Shown here piece by piece: positions 58,590 through 64,000 of a stretch of DNA of 64,000 nucleotides. The position numbers and the translations under genes are program-made. Numbering within the stretch: the first letter of the stretch is position 1; every line of letters starts with the position of its first letter. Source of the DNA: Gemella massiliensis (GTDB lineage Bacteria; Bacillota; Bacilli; Staphylococcales; Gemellaceae). The stretch is taken from assembly GCF_900120125.1 (NCBI RefSeq), contig NZ_LT635544.1:62001-126000 (forward strand), read 5' to 3'. The notes beneath the pieces are model-generated. The model saw only the letters and a list, made by a program, of their open reading frames with translations. It searched no databases and was not told where the DNA came from.

Positions 58590-58825
58590 CTTTAATTTTA
58601 TACAACCGTTTTTTGTTATATATTCCAAGGATAGCTGACGAAATTGAGATGGTGAATATATACTTTTATAAATTTCTATTTTTTAAAATTGACAAAAACT
58701 TATTATTTATAATTATTATGTATAGAAAATATACAAAATGTAATGAAATAGTATCATTATAAATCTTTACTTTAAGATATATTTCTGATAAAATCTTATG
58801 TAGTATATATTAGGAGGAAATTCAA

Positions 58826-59458
58826 ATGGGTAAATTAACTAAAGGGTTATTTTTAGGTGTTGCTTCAGCGGTGGGAGCATACTATTATAAAAATCCAAAA
58901 GAATTAGAAAAACATAAAGAATTATTAAAAGAAAATGTAAAATTAGGTTTGAATAAGGTGAACGATTTTATTAATGGTGACTGTTGTTGTAAAAGAGATG
59001 GTGTGGATCGTACCGGAGAAGATATAGCGAAAGAACGTCTGGATAAATTGACAGCTGCGTATAATAAAGAAGAAAAAGCTGAACCGTTTGTTGAACTGAA
59101 AACAGATGAAAAACCAATCGAGCAGGTTGAAATTGTAGAAGAAGAACCACTAACGGAAACTGCAGAAGATTTAAAAGAAGAAATCGAAAAAAGCGAAGAA
59201 GTTGATGAAGTCGTTAGTGAAGAAACATCAGAAGATCTTCAAGAAGATACAACAATAGAAGAAGTTATTGGTGATGAACAAGAGGAAACTTCGAAATTGG
59301 AACAGGAAGTAGAAGATGCTAAAATTGAACTGGGTCGTTTGATTGAAGAAAGATCACAGGAAAAAACAGAAGATAAAGATGTGACTGAAGATAAAGCTGC
59401 AAATAAAACAACATTAGATTCGATTGTATCGCTATTTTCATCAAAAGAAGATAAATAA
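58826..59458 (+). CDS. Acidic membrane-anchored protein of unknown function
   Basis: The 210-residue protein has a short N-terminal hydrophobic segment (about 7-22, LFLGVASAVGAYYY) followed by a basic/amphipathic stretch, like YtxH-type proteins. A DCCCKRD cysteine cluster sits near residue 53, and a long glutamate/aspartate-rich, probably coiled-coil tail with many E-E-x-x pairs follows to about 200. An aggagg site is present. I do not recognise a catalytic domain. It is a single gene between two terminators. The three adjacent cysteines could bind metal or lipid. Confidence 0.75.
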   Translation: MGKLTKGLFLGVASAVGAYYYKNPKELEKHKELLKENVKLGLNKVNDFINGDCCCKRDGVDRTGEDIAKERLDKLTAAYNKEEKAEPFVELKTDEKPIEQVEIVEEEPLTETAEDLKEEIEKSEEVDEVVSEETSEDLQEDTTIEEVIGDEQEETSKLEQEVEDAKIELGRLIEERSQEKTEDKDVTEDKAANKTTLDSIVSLFSSKEDK

Positions 59459-59466
59459 AATATATT

Positions 59467-59539
59467 AAAAGACAGGTTTTTTATACTAACTTTAAAAGTA
59501 GAATAGCTTTAGAAGTTGAGTATTGTTACCTGTCTTTTT
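59467..59539. terminator. Bidirectional terminator with a long loop
   Basis: AAAAGACAGG pairs with CCTGTCTTTT across a loop of about 50 bases between convergent genes. Confidence 0.65.
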
Positions 59540-59543
59540 ATAA

Positions 59544-60395
59544 TTATTTTATACCATTTATCAAGTTTATTATAATACCGTTCGGGTCACTAATAGTAAT
59601 ACTATCACCGGTTTCTTTTAATATATTTACATTATGACTTTTAATATGTTGTAAAACTGAGTTATAAGTATCACTATCAATAAAATGAATATCAAATTTC
59701 TCTAAACCCGGTGTTCCTTTTTTACGTAGGTTTAAATTAGGGCCTGCCCAGTTGTTAACGGCAAGATGATGATGATAACTTCCATAAGCAATCCAACTTG
59801 CACTAGGAACGGTAAATTTGTCTTTGAACCCTAGAATGTGTTGGAAGAAGTTACTTGATTCTTTAGAATTTTTAACACTTAGGTGAACATGACCGACTGA
59901 TGTACCGACAGGCAATTGATAAGGGGATCTTGGTTGCGAAATATTAAGAAGATGTTCGGCGTCAAGTGCTTCTGTTATACCAATAATACGCCCGTCTTCA
60001 CGTTTATCCCAAAATTTTTCATCTTTATCATAATAGACTTCAATACCGTTACCTTCAGGGTCTGAAAGATATATAGCGTTGCTATAACCGTGGTCTGCCC
60101 CTCCTTCTAATAAAACTTTAGTTGAGACAAAATGGTTTAGGATATTGGCTAAATCCTGCTCGCTCGGTACAAGGTAAGCAACATGATATAAGCCATACGA
60201 ACGAATAAATTTAGTATGAACCTTATTCAATATTAAAAGCGGTTTATTATCAATTGTACCTAATGTAGCAGATGTTTCATTGTGAGAAATAATGTGCATA
60301 CCCATTGTATGTGTATAGAAGTTAAGTTGACTATCTAAATTATTAACATTTAATGTGATCGTACCAAGTACGATGCCAGAATTATATTTTTTCAT
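59544..60395 (-). CDS. VOC superfamily ring-cleaving dioxygenase-like protein (CatE-type)
   Basis: The 283-residue protein has two vicinal-oxygen-chelate halves: LGTITLNVNNLDSQLNFY at the start and VGHVHLSVKNSKESSNFFQ near residue 165. Metal ligands are suggested by His in GHVHL and HLAVN and by Glu in GIEVYYD. It resembles catechol-2,3-dioxygenase or glyoxalase-like proteins (CatE/YfiE) of Firmicutes, which are often involved in quinone or aldehyde detoxification. The true substrate is unknown. Confidence 0.88.
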   Translation of the reverse strand: MKKYNSGIVLGTITLNVNNLDSQLNFYTHTMGMHIISHNETSATLGTIDNKPLLILNKVHTKFIRSYGLYHVAYLVPSEQDLANILNHFVSTKVLLEGGADHGYSNAIYLSDPEGNGIEVYYDKDEKFWDKREDGRIIGITEALDAEHLLNISQPRSPYQLPVGTSVGHVHLSVKNSKESSNFFQHILGFKDKFTVPSASWIAYGSYHHHLAVNNWAGPNLNLRKKGTPGLEKFDIHFIDSDTYNSVLQHIKSHNVNILKETGDSITISDPNGIIINLINGIK

Positions 60396-60432
60396 AAATT
60401 TTCACCTCAATTATATTTATTAATTTATTATA

Positions 60433-60690
60433 TATATATTTATATACAAAATATTTTTTGTTGCTGATTTTATAGTAGTGTGGCAACCTTAAGGATTAAC
60501 TTTTGAACAGCAACGAGACTAATAACAATGTTTGTAGTGGTAATAGTAAAATACTTTTAGCATTTTACTTTGAGAATTTTAGACCTTGGTTAAAATTCTA
60601 GTCGAAAAATCCATTCACGCAGTGAATTAGTTGTAGGCGTCCATACCACCGCTAACCATTGCTGAAATATTTGTAAAATAATATATAGTA
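60433..60690 (+). repeat. Dispersed hairpin-rich repeat, copy C (longest)
   Basis: The core matches copies A and B (tatttatatacaaaatatt, ttgctgattttatagtagtg, caaccttaag, cagcaacgag, aacaatgtttgtagtggtaa). After the core come three small stem-loops: GTAAAAT/ATTTTAC, AGAATTTTA/TAAAATTCT and TTCAC/GTGAA. A closing segment, atttgtaaaataatatat, also ends copy B. GTTGCTG and CAGCAAC inside the core are complementary, so the element may fold as an RNA. Confidence 0.65.
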
Positions 60691-60855
60691 TATTTTACAA
60701 GGTACAATATTTTTTAGCAAGTAGGTACTTTTTTGTTCCATAGTATCTTTTTGAATGGATTTATATTGTTTAAGTAAATATAATTATTAAAAAATTAATT
60801 CAATCATAGATATAAGATTAAAAATTTTAAGTATTTATTCTAAATTATTATTATA

Positions 60856-60888
60856 TTGAATGTCAAGTAGTGTTTTTTATGATATAAT
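60856..60888 (+). promoter_or_regulatory. Promoter of ychF (extended -10)
   Basis: TGATATAAT at 60880-60888. TTGAAT at 60856 is a possible -35, but its 21-base spacer is long, so the extended -10 is the main signal. Confidence 0.5.
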
Positions 60889-60948
60889 AATAAAGTTGAA
60901 TACGGTAAGGAACCGAAACGAAAATAATCAAAAGGAGTGAGTACCAAT

Positions 60949-62049
60949 ATGGCATTGACAGCCGGGATAGTTGGATTACCGAATGTGGGGAAAAGTACCC
61001 TTTTTAACGCAATAACTAAGGCAGGAGCATTAGCGGCAAACTACCCATTTGCGACAATTGATCCAAATGTGGGAATTGTTGAAGTACCTGATAAAAGATT
61101 AATTAAACTAACAGAATTAGTAGAACCTAAAAAAACAGTACCAACATCATTTGAATTTACAGATATAGCCGGTATTGTAAAAGGAGCATCAAAAGGAGAG
61201 GGACTGGGGAATAAATTTCTTAGTCATATTCGTGAAGTAGATGCGATTTGTCAAGTGGTTCGTTGTTTTGAAGATGAGAATATTACACATGTTGCCGGAG
61301 GTGTAGATCCACTGTATGACATCGAAGTAATTAACTTAGAACTTATTTTAGCTGATCTTGAAAGCGTTGAAAAACGAATCGGGCGTGTTGAAAAACAAGC
61401 TAAACAAAAAGATAAAGATGCAGTAGCAGAATTTAGTGTATTATCTAAGGTGAGAGATATTTTAAAAGAAGAAAAACCTGCACGATTACTGGAATTAGAT
61501 AAAGAAGAACAAAAAATTGCTAAAAATTTACATTTACTAACGATGAAACCAATGCTTTATGTTGCAAATGTAAGTGAAGAAGATTTACCTAATATTGATG
61601 GGAACGATCATGTAAAAAAAGTTCGTGAATTTGCAGGAGAAGAAGGCAGTCAAGTAATTGTTGTCTGTGCGAAAATTGAAGAAGAAATGGCATCATTGGA
61701 AGATGAGGAAAAGGCTATGTTCTTAGAAGAATTAGGTATTGATGAGAGCGGATTGGATAAACTGATTAAAGAAAGTTATAGTTTATTAGGACTGGCGACA
61801 TACTTTACAGCAGGTGTTCAGGAAGTAAGAGCGTGGACGTTTAAAAAAGGAATGCTAGCACCGGAATGTGCAGGAATTATTCACTCTGATTTTGAACGTG
61901 GTTTTATTCGTGCTGAAACGGTAAGTTATGATGATTTAGTTGAGTATGGAAGTATGCAAAAGGCAAAAGAAGCGGGACGAGTACGTCTTGAAGGAAAAGA
62001 ATATGAAGTAAAAGATGGCGATATTATGCTGTTTAGATTCAACGTATAG
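60949..62049 (+). CDS. ychF: Ribosome-associated YchF ATPase/GTPase
   Basis: The 366-residue Obg-family P-loop protein has GLPNVGKSTLFNA at the start and FTDIAGIVKGASKGEGLGNKFL as the switch region. In place of the NKxD guanine motif it has ANVSEED, which explains YchF's preference for ATP, and a TGS-like C-terminus. It acts on ribosomes in stress and translation control. The ATG at 60949 gives the standard MALTAGIVGLPN. An in-frame GTG at 60937 overlaps the ribosome site. Confidence 0.96.
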   Translation: MALTAGIVGLPNVGKSTLFNAITKAGALAANYPFATIDPNVGIVEVPDKRLIKLTELVEPKKTVPTSFEFTDIAGIVKGASKGEGLGNKFLSHIREVDAICQVVRCFEDENITHVAGGVDPLYDIEVINLELILADLESVEKRIGRVEKQAKQKDKDAVAEFSVLSKVRDILKEEKPARLLELDKEEQKIAKNLHLLTMKPMLYVANVSEEDLPNIDGNDHVKKVREFAGEEGSQVIVVCAKIEEEMASLEDEEKAMFLEELGIDESGLDKLIKESYSLLGLATYFTAGVQEVRAWTFKKGMLAPECAGIIHSDFERGFIRAETVSYDDLVEYGSMQKAKEAGRVRLEGKEYEVKDGDIMLFRFNV

Positions 62050-62093
62050 AGTACAAAATTTAAAAAGTAAATCAATAATTAAATAATGTAATT

Positions 62094-62130
62094 ATCCTAC
62101 GAAGAAAACCGTAGGATTTCTTATATTTTA
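62094..62130 (+). terminator. Intrinsic terminator of ychF
   Basis: ATCCTACG / CGTAGGAT stem, then a T-rich tract. Confidence 0.75.
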
Positions 62131-62141
62131 TAGAGGTATGT

Positions 62142-62147
62142 TATAAT
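62142..62147 (+). promoter_or_regulatory. Candidate -10 box for the lipase-like gene
   Basis: TATAAT 24 bases before the start codon, just after the ychF terminator. The -35 is weak (ttctta region). Confidence 0.4.
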
Positions 62148-62170
62148 TATGTACAAAGAGGTGAAATGTT

Positions 62171-63460
62171 ATGTTGCGTTTTTTTCATAGACCGCTCTTA
62201 ATAGCAAAACTGACATATTACGAGTATTTAATAAAAAATAATAAACGTCAATCAACAATTGAATATAAAATTAAACGGATAATAAAAGAGGTCACCGAAG
62301 AAGAAATTGATGATATTAAGGTGTTTAATAGTGGATTATCAACGCCTAAATTAAGTAAAAACGGATTTCAAGCAACAGCGATATATGTGCCTGAATATGA
62401 AGAAATACTTATTATTTTTAGAGGAAGTGAACGTGATGATATAAGTGATTGGTTTTATAATTATACGGGTATTGTATCCGGTGCAAATACCAGTCAACTT
62501 GATTCCGCATTTGCTTTTATTAAATTTCTTAAACATAGCATTCCAAATTTTGATTTATGCTATAAAGTGGCAGCCGGGCATTCTTTAGGGGGACATTTGG
62601 CGATTTCATTGGAGTTGTTAAAAGGCATTTTTCAACGTGTTTATACCTATAATACCGCACTACCTCAACTGAAACAACTCAGAAAATATGATAAGAAATA
62701 TGATAAAAAACTTCGTGAATATTTTTTAGAAAAAAATCTTGCGGAAACTAATAAACTTCAAGAATTTACAGCCAATTATTATAAAAAGAAAGCACATCAT
62801 ATTTATAATTTTGTGAGAAGAAACGATTTTGTAGAATCACTTAATATGACTGTAGGAACTTTTAGAGTAGGTAAGGATATAGAGTATCCTCCATTATTGA
62901 AAGTATTTATAGCACCTGAAGAGTATTTGACCCAAGAGGATACTTATGAGCTTGATAGATTATTTGAAAAATTTTACAACAGATTGAAAACTAAAGGTAT
63001 TACGTCAGATATGGTGAAAGATATGCCGAAAGAGATTGCTGATGAGTTTGTAAGTTTGGTAGTAGAAGAAATTAAAAATCCTATTCAAAATCAACTAAAT
63101 TCAATAACACGGCGAAAAAATAAAGATACTACAGATAAAAATAATAATATTGCAAATTCATACAAAACTTTTAAAGCTCTTTATAATTATATGCTTTATT
63201 TGGCACATTCGGGTATTATTTCGGATGATATAATTAAAAATAATGAAAGTAAAAATGCAACGAGTTTGTATGAGAAGGTGCTGAACAATGAAACTGCAAA
63301 AAGTTTGAAAAATCTCCTTAAACCGCTTCAGGAATTTTATACTTTGACGAAAGCGATTTATCTAGTTGTTCATGCTAAGGAATTTGAAGATTTTAGCGGT
63401 TGGGTAGAAATCGCTAAAGCCCATGATTTGCCTCCGTTCTATGATGTTTTTGATGAATAA
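62171..63460 (+). CDS. Lipase class 3-like (Mbeg1/DUF2974) alpha/beta hydrolase
   Basis: The 429-residue protein has the nucleophile elbow AAGHSLGGHLAIS near residue 138 and an upstream IIFRGSERDDISDWFYN, as in lipase-3 and DUF2974 proteins. The C-terminal half is helical and charged, without a clear domain. No signal peptide is seen, so it is probably cytoplasmic. The substrate is unknown. A gaggtg ribosome site precedes the ATG. Confidence 0.82.
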   Translation: MLRFFHRPLLIAKLTYYEYLIKNNKRQSTIEYKIKRIIKEVTEEEIDDIKVFNSGLSTPKLSKNGFQATAIYVPEYEEILIIFRGSERDDISDWFYNYTGIVSGANTSQLDSAFAFIKFLKHSIPNFDLCYKVAAGHSLGGHLAISLELLKGIFQRVYTYNTALPQLKQLRKYDKKYDKKLREYFLEKNLAETNKLQEFTANYYKKKAHHIYNFVRRNDFVESLNMTVGTFRVGKDIEYPPLLKVFIAPEEYLTQEDTYELDRLFEKFYNRLKTKGITSDMVKDMPKEIADEFVSLVVEEIKNPIQNQLNSITRRKNKDTTDKNNNIANSYKTFKALYNYMLYLAHSGIISDDIIKNNESKNATSLYEKVLNNETAKSLKNLLKPLQEFYTLTKAIYLVVHAKEFEDFSGWVEIAKAHDLPPFYDVFDE

Positions 63461-63494
63461 TAAAATATGAGTTTTTTCATCCGGAAAATTTTTA

Positions 63495-63548
63495 GGGAGT
63501 GGCTTAACAAAATTTGATTTTTTAAAATCATAATTTTAAGTCACTCCC
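63495..63548. terminator. Bidirectional terminator between convergent genes
   Basis: GGGAGTG.CTTAA / TTAAG.CACTCCC with an inner AAATTTGATTTT/AAAATCATAATTT pairing. Related in sequence to the hairpin at 41283. Confidence 0.7.
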
Positions 63549-63564
63549 ATTTTCTTTAATTAAG

Positions 63565-64000
63565 TTATTCGTGATCGTCATCGTCTCTTGAAGACGGGTT
63601 TTGCGGTTCTACTGCATCAGATGTTTGATTGTCCTTATCTTCTTTATCTTTGTCATCATCTTTGTCCTTTTCTTTAGGTTTAGATGGAGTTCGAAAAGTT
63701 AAAGTTTTATCAATATTAAAACCGAATTTTAATAAAGTTTTTTCCTTATCTAATTCTTTAAAGTCTTTTGGTATCATATCCGAAATAGTACCTTTAGAAT
63801 TGTTATATGGATTAATATCCGAGTCTATGACAGAAGAAGGTTTTTCAAATTCCGTATCAGGAGAAACTAATTTATTACTATAGTCGTATATAGCATTCAT
63901 GACATGTGTCCACGCTTTATGTGCATAGTCATACGACGGAACTGTTGTCGGTTTGTCATAACCTGCCCATAATCCGACTGTGATGTTTTTAGTGCCGCCT
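63565..64000 (-). CDS. Class A penicillin-binding protein, C-terminal end (partial)
   Basis: The frame is open from the window edge (minus strand) to a stop at 63565, about 144 residues. It begins GGTKNITVGLWAGYDKPT, the strand after the transpeptidase KTG box in PBP1A-type enzymes, then YAHKAWTHVMNAIYDY. The disordered tail is rich in Lys, Asp and Glu and ends SSRDDDDHE. These enzymes polymerise and cross-link peptidoglycan. The catalytic serine lies outside the window. An internal ATG at 63900 is not the real start. Confidence 0.8.
   Translation of the reverse strand, partial: GGTKNITVGLWAGYDKPTTVPSYDYAHKAWTHVMNAIYDYSNKLVSPDTEFEKPSSVIDSDINPYNNSKGTISDMIPKDFKELDKEKTLLKFGFNIDKTLTFRTPSKPKEKDKDDDKDKEDKDNQTSDAVEPQNPSSRDDDDHE

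Larger units (their letters stand above)
60396..60948. other. Intergenic region with repeat copy C and the ychF promoter
   Basis: About 550 bases between divergent genes. It holds the longest repeat copy (60433-60690) and a promoter (60856-60888). Confidence 0.6.

Overview
The window is AT-rich, densely coded Gram-positive (Firmicutes) DNA. It carries a Wzy-type capsule locus, a pneumococcus-like phosphocholine pathway (licA, licB, licC, tarI, tarJ, a Pce-type phosphocholine esterase and a choline-binding glucosaminidase) and a YSIRK/LPXTG surface protein. Together these suggest a commensal of the Gemella / Streptococcus mitis kind. Gemella is my best guess; this is inference, because no rRNA gene is present.

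Layout. (1) 1-1620: edge of a DUF805 membrane protein gene, a dispersed hairpin-rich repeat and a diacylglycerol-kinase-like gene. (2) 1857-18132: a capsule operon on the + strand with cpsA-E-like regulators and initiator, one GT113-like glycosyltransferase, three LicD phosphotransferases, an aminotransferase, a cytidylyltransferase/Gfo-Idh fusion, Wzy, an acyltransferase, Glf and Wzx. (3) 18447-20178: tarI-tarJ (CDP-ribitol supply) on the - strand. (4) 20376-28401: a second glycopolymer cluster with a small initiating transferase, a DegT aminotransferase, LicD, GT2, a remarkable polymerase-LicD fusion, a divergent LicD and a broken acyltransferase. (5) 28428-30108: an ISL3-type insertion sequence with an 8-bp target duplication, sitting in the loop of an intrinsic terminator. 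(6) 30116-33071 on the - strand: a Pce-like esterase, frameshifted at an A8 tract, and a Wzx/TacF-like flippase. (7) 33260-38576: a decay zone of broken membrane-protein genes around one intact acyltransferase. (8) 38633-41071: licABC. (9) 41459-48488: choline-binding glucosaminidase, GT2, heterodimeric ABC exporter and a hexapeptide acetyltransferase. (10) 48574-64000: mostly housekeeping genes (DegV, aldo/keto reductase, small alarmone synthetase, nrdD, VOC dioxygenase, ychF, lipase-like, end of a class A PBP), plus a large LPXTG adhesin gene with a stop codon in its signal peptide.

How they fit together. The common theme is CDP-activated decoration of cell-surface glycopolymers. LicABC makes CDP-choline, TarIJ makes CDP-ribitol, and the cytidylyltransferase fusion plus aminotransferase probably makes a third CDP-linked alcohol or amino-alcohol. 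Six proteins with LicD-type domains are available to transfer these groups. Pce can remove phosphocholine, and the choline-binding glucosaminidase can dock on it. The polymerase-LicD fusion and the cytidylyltransferase/oxidoreductase fusion, which lacks the usual EKP lysine, are the most novel parts. Several genes look inactivated by single-base events, so some functions may be off, phase-variable or affected by homopolymer sequencing error.
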